Origin: Bacteroidales bacterium UBA4070
GTDB lineage: Bacteria > Bacteroidota > Bacteroidia > Bacteroidales > VadinHA17
DNA length: 64,000 bases
Direction: 5' to 3'
Assembly: GCA_002383485.1 (NCBI GenBank)
Contig: DFYY01000006.1
Location: 45,749-109,748 of the forward strand
This document shows positions 1 to 8,635 of this stretch, in pieces. The position numbers and the translations under genes were made by a program. Below the pieces are notes generated by a model. That model saw only the letters and a program-made list of their open reading frames with translations. It had not been told where the DNA came from and ran no database searches. The stretch's first letter is position 1. Each line of letters begins with the position of its first letter.

Positions 1-2463
1 CAAATTTTTAAGAACCTGAAAGCGGTTCAGGAACAAAATGAAATACCGGTTTCAAAATCATTTGAAGGAATGAATTTTTCCATTGAAATGGAAACCGGTA
101 CCGGAAAAACCTATGTTTACCTGCGTTCCATATATGAACTAAACAAACAATTCGGTTTTAAAAAATTTGTCATTGTTGTGCCCAGCGTTGCAATTCGTGA
201 AGGGGTTTTAAAAAACCTGCAAATCACGCACGACCATTTTCAAAGCATCTACGATAAAACACCCCTCAATTTTCAGGTGTATGATTCTAAAAGGGTATCA
301 AACCTCAGGAGTTTCGCAACCAATAACAACATCGAAATTCTGGTAATCAATATTGATTCTTTTGCGAAGGATGAAAACATCATCAACCGCCCCAACGACA
401 GGTTAACAGGTCAGCGCCCTGTTGAATTTATTCAGGCAACCAATCCCATTGTTATTGTGGACGAGCCGCAAAACATGGAAACACCTATACGGATAAAGGC
501 CATTGCCAATTTAAACCCGCTTTGCACACTAAGATATTCGGCAACTCATTTAAACTTGTATAATCTGGTTTATAGCCTGAATCCTGTCAAAGCTTATGAT
601 TTGGGGCTGGTAAAACAAATCGAGGTTGATTCGGTAATATCCGAGAATAGCTCCAATCAGGCATTTATATTGGTTGAATCAGCAAATGCAACAAAAACGA
701 AGGTTACTGCAAAAATTAAAATTGACACCAACTCAGATTCGGGGGTAAAAAAGAAATCCTTATCGGTGAAGGTGGGCGATGACATATATAATCTATCAAA
801 CGAACGTGAAATTTATAAGGAAGGGTACATTATTGAGGAAATAGACGTTTCCAATCAGTGCATTACCCTTTCAAATGGTTCAGTCCTGTATGTTGGCGAT
901 AGTCAGGGCGGAATGACTGATGAAATCATGAAATTTCAAATCCGCAAGACCATTGAAGAACATCTTAAAAAAGAAAAAAGGTTAAACCCAAAAGGAATTA
1001 AAGTTTTGTCCCTCTTTTTTATCGACAGGGTTTCCAATTATCGGAATTACGATGATTCCGGCAATCCGGTTCCCGGCAAATTTGCAATCTGGTTTGAAGA
1101 AATATACAACAGTTTCATTTCACAGCCAGCCGTTAGCGACATGAATAAACATGAAGTTCCAAAAGTTCACAATGGTTATTTTTCTGCTGATAAAAAAGGC
1201 CTTTTCAAAGATACATCAGGCGAAACCCAGGCCGATGATGATACTTACAAACTCATCATGCAGGACAAAGAAAGATTGCTGGACATAGAAAACCCTTTGC
1301 GTTTTATATTTTCTCATTCTGCTTTACGTGAAGGTTGGGACAATCCCAATGTGTTCCAGATTTGCACGCTCAACGAAACCAAATCCGACATTAAGAAACG
1401 TCAGGAAATTGGAAGGGGTCTCCGCCTATCGGTAAATCAGGAAGGCATCAGGTCTTATGACAGGAACATAAACAGGTTAACAGTAGTTGCAAACGAAGCC
1501 TATGAAGATTTTGCCAAGACATTGCAAACTGAAATTGAAGAAGATTGCGGCGTTTCATTCGAAGGCAGGATTAAAAACAAAACTGAACGTACACGTATCA
1601 ATTACCGCAAAGGGTTTGAAGCCGACCCGAAATTCCTCGAAATTTGGGAACGTATTAAGCATAAAACTACTTATCAGGTCAGTTACAGTACAAAATATTT
1701 GATTGAAGTTGCCGGAAAACAGATTAAAGACCTTCCGAAAATTCAGGCCCCCTCTGTCCGTTCTACAAAAGTATCCCTGTCAATGTCAGAAAAAGGAATT
1801 GAAACAAACTATGTAGCGGAGAAGAAAGAAGTATATAGTATGAAGTTTCCCATTCCGGACGTTTTAGGTTATATCCAGCAACGCACAGAACTAACCCGCT
1901 CAACCATACTCGCAGTTTTAAAAGAATCGGGCAAGATTGAAGAAATACTAATCAATCCGCAATTATTTCTTGACCTGACGGTATCAGCCATACGCAAAAC
2001 CTTAAGCGATTTAATGGTTGCAGGTATCAAATACGAGAAAATTGGTTCATCGCAATATGAGATGAGGCTTTTTGAGGAAAATGAAATTGAAACCTATCTC
2101 GACAATTTAACCTTCGAGGTCAGCGATGTATCGAAAACCATTTATGAAAATTACATTCCTTTAAATTCAAACATCGAAAGCCAATTTGCAAAAGACTGTG
2201 AAACAAGCGAACAGGTTGAATTTTACTTCAAGCTGCCGTTTTGGTTTAAAATTCCAACTCCCATCGGAACATACAATCCAGATTGGGCAGTTGTGATGAA
2301 AGACGAAAAGAAAATCTATTTCGTAGCCGAAACCAAATCAACCACAGATAAAGACAAACTTCGCAAAGAAGAACAACAAAAAATCCAGTGTGGTGAAAGA
2401 CATTTCGAGATATTTGAGGATGTGAATTTCAGACATGTAACTAAGGTTAGTGAATTGCATTAA
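1..2463 (+). CDS. res: Type III restriction endonuclease subunit R (5' partial)
   Basis: The frame is open from the first base, so the N-terminus lies outside the window; about 820 residues are visible against roughly 850-1000 for the family. This is the helicase-nuclease subunit of a Type III restriction-modification enzyme, which acts with a Mod methyltransferase to cut unmodified DNA. Visible motifs are Walker A METGTGKT close to the left edge, motif II as VDEPQ, the SAT motif in RYSATH, motif VI as QEIGRGLRLS, and a C-terminal PD-ExK nuclease signature (NPDWAVV, then VAETKST). The mod gene is expected upstream. The DNA is clearly more A+T-rich than everything after about 3400, which fits an accessory segment. 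The family call is secure; the specificity cannot be read. Confidence 0.93.
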   Translation, partial: QIFKNLKAVQEQNEIPVSKSFEGMNFSIEMETGTGKTYVYLRSIYELNKQFGFKKFVIVVPSVAIREGVLKNLQITHDHFQSIYDKTPLNFQVYDSKRVSNLRSFATNNNIEILVINIDSFAKDENIINRPNDRLTGQRPVEFIQATNPIVIVDEPQNMETPIRIKAIANLNPLCTLRYSATHLNLYNLVYSLNPVKAYDLGLVKQIEVDSVISENSSNQAFILVESANATKTKVTAKIKIDTNSDSGVKKKSLSVKVGDDIYNLSNEREIYKEGYIIEEIDVSNQCITLSNGSVLYVGDSQGGMTDEIMKFQIRKTIEEHLKKEKRLNPKGIKVLSLFFIDRVSNYRNYDDSGNPVPGKFAIWFEEIYNSFISQPAVSDMNKHEVPKVHNGYFSADKKGLFKDTSGETQADDDTYKLIMQDKERLLDIENPLRFIFSHSALREGWDNPNVFQICTLNETKSDIKKRQEIGRGLRLSVNQEGIRSYDRNINRLTVVANEAYEDFAKTLQTEIEEDCGVSFEGRIKNKTERTRINYRKGFEADPKFLEIWERIKHKTTYQVSYSTKYLIEVAGKQIKDLPKIQAPSVRSTKVSLSMSEKGIETNYVAEKKEVYSMKFPIPDVLGYIQQRTELTRSTILAVLKESGKIEEILINPQLFLDLTVSAIRKTLSDLMVAGIKYEKIGSSQYEMRLFEENEIETYLDNLTFEVSDVSKTIYENYIPLNSNIESQFAKDCETSEQVEFYFKLPFWFKIPTPIGTYNPDWAVVMKDEKKIYFVAETKSTTDKDKLRKEEQQKIQCGERHFEIFEDVNFRHVTKVSELH

Positions 2464-2472
2464 TATTAAATT

Positions 2473-2808
2473 ATGGCACAAACTTTTAATATTAGGGGCT
2501 TTGTTGCAAACATTGATATTCAACCAGATGAATATTTACTTCCGTTTTATGAGATAGTCGTTAATGCCATTCATAGTATTGAGGAAGTACTAATCGATGC
2601 ATCTGAAAATTTAAAGGCTCAATATTCCGGATGGATTGTAAATGCAGAAAAAGAAAAAAATAAAAGGATTAGAAATTATATTCTTAATCCTGATAAACCT
2701 CGCCTAGATTATAAACACCTTTTAACAGTCTCGGAAACTTTTGAAGATATCTCAGCAAATGCAACCGATGAACGCTTGGAATTGAATTACATAAAAAGGT
2801 CTATATAA
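2473..2808 (+). pseudogene. GHKL-type ATPase fragment downstream of res
   Basis: This 111-residue frame starts nine bases after res. Its N-terminal part contains FYEIVVNAIHSIEE, which resembles the N-box of GHKL (HSP90/histidine-kinase/MutL-like) ATPases, where E and N hold the Mg-ATP. The G-boxes expected further on are absent because the frame stops about 25 bases before the insertion-element end, so I read it as the 5' remnant of a longer ATP-binding protein. Its tight spacing to res suggests it was an accessory member of the restriction operon. An intact small protein of unknown function is the alternative. The fold assignment rests on one motif. Confidence 0.5.
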
Positions 2809-2830
2809 CTTAGTATAATACTATAATACT

Positions 2831-3328
2831 CCCCGAAAATCGGACCACTGGTTAAGTTGAATATATTAGGATTAAATTTACCAGTGATATGAAAAAGACA
2901 AGAAGGAAATTTACGAGTTCATTTAAGGCCAAAGTGGCCATTTCAGCACTCAAGGAGCGGGAATCTCTTGCTGAACTATCAAAGCGCTATGAAGTACATC
3001 CGACCATGATCAGTAAATGGAAACTGGAATTTCTGGAGAAATCAGAGGGTGTATTTGACAGGAAGTCCGATGAAGACTCCGGAGTTGATGCCAAGAAGTT
3101 ATATGCCAAGATCGGACAGTTGGAAATGGAAAACGATTTTCTAAAAAAAAGCTTAAACAAGACCGTACGATGAGTCAGCGTCTTAAACTTGTTGATAATC
3201 AGGATACGGTGAGTATACGGAAACAGTGTGAGCTTTTATCGGTTCACAGAAGCAGCTTGTACTATGCTCCAAAGGGAGAAAGTCAGGAGAACCTGAAGAT
3301 CATGCGCATCATGGATGAGCATTACCAA
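2831..3328 (+). mobile_element. IS3-family insertion sequence, left part only
   Basis: The element contains IS3-type orfA and the first third of orfB in overlapping frames. The left end is placed near 2831, just after two tandem copies of ATAATACT (2815-2822 and 2823-2830) and at CCCCGAAAATCGG, which looks like a terminal-repeat sequence. Homology to orfB is lost at about 3328, and no right inverted repeat is found before the next gene. The element is therefore a remnant, and it marks the border between A+T-rich and more G+C-rich DNA. Exact ends are estimates. Confidence 0.7.
2889..3173 (+). CDS. IS3-family transposase OrfA
   Basis: OrfA is the DNA-binding subunit of an IS3-family transposase, and its 94 residues are a full-length match in size. 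The N-terminus is basic (KKTRRKFTSSFKAKVAI) and leads into a helix-turn-helix with ELSKRYEVHPTMISKWK, typical of the HTH_Tnp_1 family. The C-terminus is leucine-zipper-like. A slippery stretch A_AAA_AAA at 3143-3149 lies in the orfA frame, and the -1 frame is open from there into orfB, so an OrfAB fusion by programmed frameshifting was possible in the intact element. OrfA and orfB also overlap at ATGA (3170-3173). Confidence 0.9.
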   Translation: MKKTRRKFTSSFKAKVAISALKERESLAELSKRYEVHPTMISKWKLEFLEKSEGVFDRKSDEDSGVDAKKLYAKIGQLEMENDFLKKSLNKTVR

Positions 3329-3367
3329 AGTTACGTAGCGATCATTGTATATTTCGATCAATCTTGA
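3170..3367 (+). pseudogene. IS3-family transposase OrfB, truncated
   Basis: Only the first 55 or so residues of an approximately 280-residue DDE integrase subunit remain. The retained part has the usual OrfB N-terminus (RKQCELLSVHRSSLYY, then a segment ending in MDEHY). After MDEHY the sequence no longer resembles the family and a stop follows, so the whole rve catalytic domain with its DDE residues is missing. The element cannot transpose by itself. The break at about 3328 is either an old deletion or a recombination point. Confidence 0.85.
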
Positions 3368-3415
3368 GGACATAAAAATTGACCCTGAAACAGGCCTTAA
3401 TTTTTACACAATTTG

Positions 3416-3423
3416 TAACTTTA
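3416..3423 (+). promoter_or_regulatory. Weak Bacteroidota -7 box (TAACTTTA)
   Basis: TAACTTTA differs from the Bacteroidota -7 consensus TAnnTTTG only in the last base and lies 43 bases before the start of the large secreted protein. No convincing -33 box was found, so this is a tentative promoter. Confidence 0.3.
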
Positions 3424-3466
3424 GACGCTACTATGAAACCGAAAAATAACAAAAAAATAACTGCTT

Positions 3467-6403
3467 ATGAAGAAGATTTACTCCCTTATCATTACGGTTG
3501 GTCTTATTATTCCTTTAAATCTGGCGGCTGACGGGACTGCCACAGTAGCCTTAAGACCAACCCATCTTGACATCTCAAGTGCTACTGCCCAGGGTGCAGT
3601 TTTGATGACCTTGAGCGGATATTCAACAGATGATGTCAGATATAGACTCTACAGCGGATCAAACCAGTACAATTGCTGGGATGCGACCACAGAGACCTAT
3701 ATCTCTTCAACTTCCTATGCATCTGGTCCTTCCGCACTTGGTTCTCCCTCAACAAGTTCCACATTCTGGATACCTTTTGAAAGAGGATCAATTGCAAGCA
3801 CCTCAGCATCATATAGAGATAGGTTAGGACCTGCTTACTCTGCAAACAATAACACTGTTGTTTTGCCTGCTGCCACTGAAATAACCAGTTCATTCTCTCT
3901 TACCGGTTCTCTGGCAGGCACTACAGAATTGCCCCTTACAAACAAATATGTCATATTAAGTTTCAACGGTACGATACTGGTATCAGCAGTCTCATCTGAT
4001 CTCACAACCGGAGCATTTACCTTAATCTGCCCTGAAGGTACTCCTATTGACAAGGTAGAGGTAAGAACTCTGTCCAACACTATTGTAGGCGCAGTAACAG
4101 GAAGCTATACTGCCTCAGCTAGCCTTGGCACTATCAGTCTTGCAACAGCTTCGGATAACCAGGCTCCTGTCTTCAATACTGGTTTCCCAAAACTTGCAAA
4201 CATTGACGCTACCCAGGCTGACCTGGAGGTAAGCATGGACGAGGCAGGAAAAGCATATTACGTGGTTGTCCCTGACGGCGCCACTGCACCCACAGTTACA
4301 GAAGTAGTTGCCGGAGCCAACTATGGTACCGTCACCCTGACCGCACACGGAACAATAGACATTACAGCCGGCGGTGTAACATCTTCTGCCACAATAACAG
4401 GCCTGACGGATAAAACAAACTACGACATCTATGTAGTCGCCGAAGACGACGAGACAACACCAAACCGCCAGACTGTGGCAACTAAAGTGGACCTCTATAC
4501 AATCCGCCCACCAGATGTGCTTCTGAGCGTCGACTTCGAAACAGAAAACTCGCTGGCACCATTCACGCAGATTAGCATCACAGGTGATCAAGTCTGGATT
4601 CAGGCGGTGAATAGTGGCAACGGTTATGCATATATGAATGGCTACTCCAGCGGGGCGCAGGAAAATGAAGACTGGCTCATATCACCGGCAATAACCCTGA
4701 GTGCATCGGAAATGAACGTATTGACCTTCATGACAGCCAAAAACTTTCCCGGCCCGGATATTGAAGTCAGGATCTCAACTAATTTCAGCGGCACATATAC
4801 AGCGGCAGATATTGCAGCTGCAACCTGGACTGACATTACATCCCAGTTTGCCTACTCAACAGGTACCTATACATGGACACCATCAGGAGAATTCAGCCTG
4901 AATTCCTATTCAAACACAGTTTATGTTGCCTTTGTATACAAGTCAAACACTACCGACGGAGCTGCTGCCTGGGAAATAGATAATTTCAAAATCACCGGAT
5001 ACCTCCTCCCCGGCTCGGACGCCTCACTCTCAGACCTGAAGGTCGACGGCACCACAATTGCATCATTCGATGCCGCCACTCTCTCTTATGAGATGACCAT
5101 AGAAGCCACGGTGACAACACCGCCGACAGTGACCTATACCACCACCGACGCAACCGCTACCGCAGTGGTAAACAACGCAACCGACCTTGCCGGCGCCGCC
5201 GCCGCCAGGACAACAACAGTGGTCGTGACTGCCGCCAACGGCACCACAACCCAGACATACAGCATCCTCTTCAACCCGATCATCGCTGTTGCCGACCTCG
5301 CTGCACTGCGCGCAGTATCGCCGGACAACTACGGCAGAATCTACCAGGTCACCGGACAGGTTGTGGTATCCGGCATCAATGACACCCAGAGACATCAGAA
5401 ATATGTCCAGGATGCATCGGCAGGAATTATAATCGATGATGCAGGCGCTATAATAACCACCGCATACAATGTGGGCGACGGCATCACCGGACTGACCGGC
5501 AGCCTCTCAGAGTACAACAAGCTGCTCCAGTTCCTGCCATACCGCGACCCGGGCGCTGCATCATCAACCGGAAACGCCCTCACCCCTCAGTTAATCACCA
5601 TTGCCGAGTTCGAAACCAACCAGGAAAACTACGAATCAGAACTGGTCAGGATAGTCGGTGTGAGATTCGATGACGCCAACGGTACGGCACTCTTCCAGGA
5701 GAAGAAGAACTACAACATCAGCGTCGGAACCGATGTGGCAATCCTGCGCACCATTTTCCTCGGTACTGACCTCAATGACAAGGTCATCCCCTATATGTCT
5801 GACGTGACCGGGATTGCAACTGTGTACAACACGGATGCCCAGCTTGCTCCCCGCAACTATGCGGACCTGGTCGTTTACTCCTCCGATGCCACACTCAGTG
5901 ATCTCAAGGTAAGCGGCACAACAGTGACGGGATTCGCATCTGGCACCCTGACCTATAACGTCTCCCTTCCCGCCGGAACTACAACAATACCGGTAGTCAC
6001 TGCAATACCCGCCGAGACAAACGCTACAGTGGTCATTACCGCTGCAACAGCACTCACGGGAGATGTGGCAGCCCGCACAGCGAAAATCGACGTTACATCC
6101 CACGATAAATCAACAGTTAAAAACTACACAATAGTCTTCTCCGTGGCAACCGGGATAAACGACAGCCAGGGCAGAAACCTCAGACTGTACCCCGTCCCGG
6201 CCCGTGATGAGATAACCGCTGAAGGAATTGAAGGGATCACCCTGATCGAGATATTCGAGGTGACAGGAAACAAGGTCACTGCGATCAGATGCGAAGGTGA
6301 CACTATCAGGGAGATACCTCTCTCCAGCCTGCCACGCGGACTGTATGTTATGAAGCTTACAGGCCCGGATGGCGTGGTTATGAAGAAATTTGTGAAAGAC
6401 TAA
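3467..6403 (+). CDS. T9SS-secreted multidomain protein (choice-of-anchor J, OB-like, cadherin-like domains)
   Basis: This 978-residue protein has a signal peptide (residues 1-20, ending NLAADG) and a Por/type IX sorting domain at the C-terminus (from about 895: LRLYPVPARDEI, ending in MKLTG, VVMKKFVKD), so it is secreted through T9SS to the surface or medium. Between them lie a beta-rich region with an Fn3-like segment (about 230-345), a choice-of-anchor-J/cleaved-adhesin jelly roll (about 349-510, with DWLISPAI and WEIDNFKITG), two cadherin-like beta-sandwich repeats (about 515-600 and 804-890, both starting SDLKV), and between those an OB-like region resembling DUF5689 (about 605-800). No catalytic motif is visible. 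Its OB-like part is shared with the two lipoproteins further on, which ties it to the nuclease cluster. A binding or adhesion role is inferred. Confidence 0.8.
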   Translation: MKKIYSLIITVGLIIPLNLAADGTATVALRPTHLDISSATAQGAVLMTLSGYSTDDVRYRLYSGSNQYNCWDATTETYISSTSYASGPSALGSPSTSSTFWIPFERGSIASTSASYRDRLGPAYSANNNTVVLPAATEITSSFSLTGSLAGTTELPLTNKYVILSFNGTILVSAVSSDLTTGAFTLICPEGTPIDKVEVRTLSNTIVGAVTGSYTASASLGTISLATASDNQAPVFNTGFPKLANIDATQADLEVSMDEAGKAYYVVVPDGATAPTVTEVVAGANYGTVTLTAHGTIDITAGGVTSSATITGLTDKTNYDIYVVAEDDETTPNRQTVATKVDLYTIRPPDVLLSVDFETENSLAPFTQISITGDQVWIQAVNSGNGYAYMNGYSSGAQENEDWLISPAITLSASEMNVLTFMTAKNFPGPDIEVRISTNFSGTYTAADIAAATWTDITSQFAYSTGTYTWTPSGEFSLNSYSNTVYVAFVYKSNTTDGAAAWEIDNFKITGYLLPGSDASLSDLKVDGTTIASFDAATLSYEMTIEATVTTPPTVTYTTTDATATAVVNNATDLAGAAAARTTTVVVTAANGTTTQTYSILFNPIIAVADLAALRAVSPDNYGRIYQVTGQVVVSGINDTQRHQKYVQDASAGIIIDDAGAIITTAYNVGDGITGLTGSLSEYNKLLQFLPYRDPGAASSTGNALTPQLITIAEFETNQENYESELVRIVGVRFDDANGTALFQEKKNYNISVGTDVAILRTIFLGTDLNDKVIPYMSDVTGIATVYNTDAQLAPRNYADLVVYSSDATLSDLKVSGTTVTGFASGTLTYNVSLPAGTTTIPVVTAIPAETNATVVITAATALTGDVAARTAKIDVTSHDKSTVKNYTIVFSVATGINDSQGRNLRLYPVPARDEITAEGIEGITLIEIFEVTGNKVTAIRCEGDTIREIPLSSLPRGLYVMKLTGPDGVVMKKFVKD

Positions 6404-6434
6404 ACCATAACTAACCCTCACCTTACATTGAAAA

Positions 6435-6465
6435 GCCGCTCCGGAGATCCGGGGCGGTTTTTTTT
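6435..6465 (+). terminator. Rho-independent terminator
   Basis: A G+C-rich hairpin (GCCGCTCCGG, loop, CCGGGGCGG, one G-T wobble) is followed by eight T residues. It lies 30 bases after the stop of the large secreted protein and separates that gene from the nuclease lipoprotein. Confidence 0.9.
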
Positions 6466-6553
6466 GCCAGCCCACAGAAAAATATCACACTATGGGGCAT
6501 ATACTCCGGCACCATACTATTGCCTACTGCCTTATTATTTACCATCTTTGCGG

Positions 6554-7462
6554 ATGATGTTTCGCCTTCGCCTCAATAAACCGATAATCCTTCTCATCGT
6601 GACAGCAGTGGCTGTCGCCGGCTCCTGCCGCAGGATCCCGGACCCGCCGTCGCCGGATGACATAAGCCTCTTCGCCGCTTGCGTCATTCCCGGTACCTCC
6701 TCTACAATTGACATCATTACATTCAATGTCGAAGGATTCCCGAAGGCCGGTTACACAAGCGTCACAGCACTGTCAGCACTAATCAAGGCAATGGAGCCTG
6801 ACATCGTGGCCCTCCAGGAGGTGGCATCCGAAGCTGACTTCAACCGATTGGTAAAACTGATGCCCGGATGGACCGGTTTCTTCTATCCTGTCAACAACGA
6901 CGAATGGAACCTGGCATATATTATTAAGGATAACGAGACCGAACTCATTCCCGGAACCCTGCGTACACTCTTTGAAGATGATTACTATGCTTTCCCCAGG
7001 CCTCCTTTTGAGATAATGGTGAGACACAAATCCTCAGGAAGAGAACTGCTGCTGATCAACCTGCACCTGAAATGCTGCGGGGGTGCAGACAACGAAAGCC
7101 GCCGCCGCTCTGCCTCGCAGCAGCTGAAGGAATACCTCGATCAGCAGAGACCCGGTGATGCCGTGGTGATGCTGGGCGATTACAATGACGAGATCACCTC
7201 GGCCAGCGCCTCTGAGAATCCCTTCCTGAACTTCATTCAGGACCCCACAGACTACACCTTCGCCGATATGACCATTGCCAAAGGCAGCCAGCTCTGGTGG
7301 TCATACCCTTCGTGGCCAAGCCATATTGACCATATACTCGTTACCAATGAACTGACAGCATCAATAGATACAACACTGGTTATAAAAGTCAGCCCCTGCT
7401 ATCCGGAATATGAAGAGGTCCTCTCCGACCATCGGCCGGTAGGCATCAGAATAAACCCGTAA
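6554..7462 (+). CDS. Endonuclease/exonuclease/phosphatase-family lipoprotein
   Basis: This is a metal-dependent phosphodiesterase fold of the DNase I/exonuclease III superfamily, anchored as a lipoprotein. I start it at the ATG at 6554 (or 6557) because it then opens with a hydrophobic signal and the lipobox VAGSC; the longer frame would put a Pro/Tyr-rich non-signal stretch in front. Catalytic signatures are visible in order: ITFNVEGF, ALQEV (metal-binding Glu), LINLHLK (His), LGDYND, SHIDHILV and LSDHRPVG. All key acidic and His residues are kept. The exact substrate (DNA, RNA, inositol phosphate or sphingolipid) cannot be told from the fold, but the neighbours favour nucleic acid. It reads convergently with the next gene. 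Confidence 0.85.
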   Translation: MMFRLRLNKPIILLIVTAVAVAGSCRRIPDPPSPDDISLFAACVIPGTSSTIDIITFNVEGFPKAGYTSVTALSALIKAMEPDIVALQEVASEADFNRLVKLMPGWTGFFYPVNNDEWNLAYIIKDNETELIPGTLRTLFEDDYYAFPRPPFEIMVRHKSSGRELLLINLHLKCCGGADNESRRRSASQQLKEYLDQQRPGDAVVMLGDYNDEITSASASENPFLNFIQDPTDYTFADMTIAKGSQLWWSYPSWPSHIDHILVTNELTASIDTTLVIKVSPCYPEYEEVLSDHRPVGIRINP

Positions 7463-7476
7463 ATCCTTGTAATTAA

Positions 7477-8529
7477 TCAGTTTGCGCCAGTGCTGCTTCG
7501 CACGATGACCACATAGACCGGGAAGTGGTCACTGTAGCCTCCCTGCCATACCGTACCCACGAAAGAGCGCAGCGGATATCCCTTGTACTGGCCATCCTTC
7601 TGCATCAGGAACGGCGGGTTGAATACCCGCGCATGGCGAAACTTGTATGTCGAATAGTCAATCCCCAGCAGCGACGGAGTGACCACTATCTGATCGAAAA
7701 GATTCATGCCGTCACGATAATTCAGAGAGCCTATTCCTCTCCTGAACAGCGGGTACATGGTGTTGAACATTTCCCCCTCCTTCAGCCTGTCAGGGTCACC
7801 TGACGCCCTGAGATACTTTCTCAGGCTCTCATCAACGGGATCATCATTGAGATCTCCCATCACAAAGACCTTCGCATTGCTGTCAATCGCCAGCAGGCTG
7901 TCAACCAGCCTGCGTGAAAGCGCGGCAGCAGCATTGCGGCGCGGCCTGGTGGCAAGCTCACCTCCGGAGCGCGAGGGCCAGTGCCCGACAATGAAATGCA
8001 TCGGCTCACCGTCAAAAACACCTGAAACAACCAGCTGATCACGGGTGTAAACAGGCTCTCCCTCATCATTTGTCAGCGGCAGCGACGGACTTGCCGAGGC
8101 AGTCACCCTGAAGAACCGGGGACGATACATCAGCGCCACATCAACTCCGCGCCGATCAGGTGAGTCATAATGCACAATCTGGTAATTTGATTCCCTGAGC
8201 AGCGGATGCGCAGCAAGATCCTCCAGTACGGAACGATTCTCTATCTCCGAGACACCAAGCACCGCAGGCCCTCCGCTCCAGCCGTCTTCCTCGCCGATCC
8301 TCGAGATGGCCAGAGCCATGTTATCGAGCTTCTCCATATACCTGGCGCCTGTCCATTTGTTCGGCCCTTCCGGAGTGAACTCCTCATCCAGAACCCCCGG
8401 AGTATCCAGGGTGTCAAACAGGTTCTCGAGGTTGTAAAAGGCAATCAGCCCCGCCCTCACAGGTTGCTGGGCCTTAACAGGCTGCAATGAGCAGAAAAGT
8501 ATTAGTAAACAGGTGATCCTTGCTGTCAT
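7477..8529 (-). CDS. Secreted endonuclease/exonuclease/phosphatase-family protein
   Basis: This 350-residue protein is a second member of the DNase I-like superfamily. The start at 8529 is chosen because it gives a clean signal peptide (MTARITCLLILFCSLQPVKA) and sits 20 bases below a perfect -7 box; the longer frame adds 40 unlikely residues. Motifs seen are FYNLENLFDT, LGVSEIENR, VGHWPSRSGG, VMGDLNDDP, LFDQIVV and YSDHFPVY, so the catalytic set is complete. There is no lipobox and no T9SS tail, so it is probably periplasmic or freely exported. It is divergent from the TonB-receptor gene, with about 106 bases between the starts, which suggests shared control. Confidence 0.87.
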   Translation of the reverse strand: MTARITCLLILFCSLQPVKAQQPVRAGLIAFYNLENLFDTLDTPGVLDEEFTPEGPNKWTGARYMEKLDNMALAISRIGEEDGWSGGPAVLGVSEIENRSVLEDLAAHPLLRESNYQIVHYDSPDRRGVDVALMYRPRFFRVTASASPSLPLTNDEGEPVYTRDQLVVSGVFDGEPMHFIVGHWPSRSGGELATRPRRNAAAALSRRLVDSLLAIDSNAKVFVMGDLNDDPVDESLRKYLRASGDPDRLKEGEMFNTMYPLFRRGIGSLNYRDGMNLFDQIVVTPSLLGIDYSTYKFRHARVFNPPFLMQKDGQYKGYPLRSFVGTVWQGGYSDHFPVYVVIVRSSTGAN

Positions 8530-8548
8530 AAAACTAAAATTGTGAGAG

Positions 8549-8556
8549 CAAAGGTA
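8549..8556 (-). promoter_or_regulatory. -7 promoter box of the secreted nuclease
   Basis: On the minus strand this reads TACCTTTG, a perfect match to the Bacteroidota -7 consensus TAnnTTTG, 20 bases before the chosen start codon. No clear -33 element was identified. Confidence 0.6.
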
Positions 8557-8635
8557 ATGTTTTTGTCCAAAGGGATTAATGCTTTGCCGTCTCTCCGAAA
8601 AGCTATATCTTTCGGCTCTTTCTTTCAGACAACCT

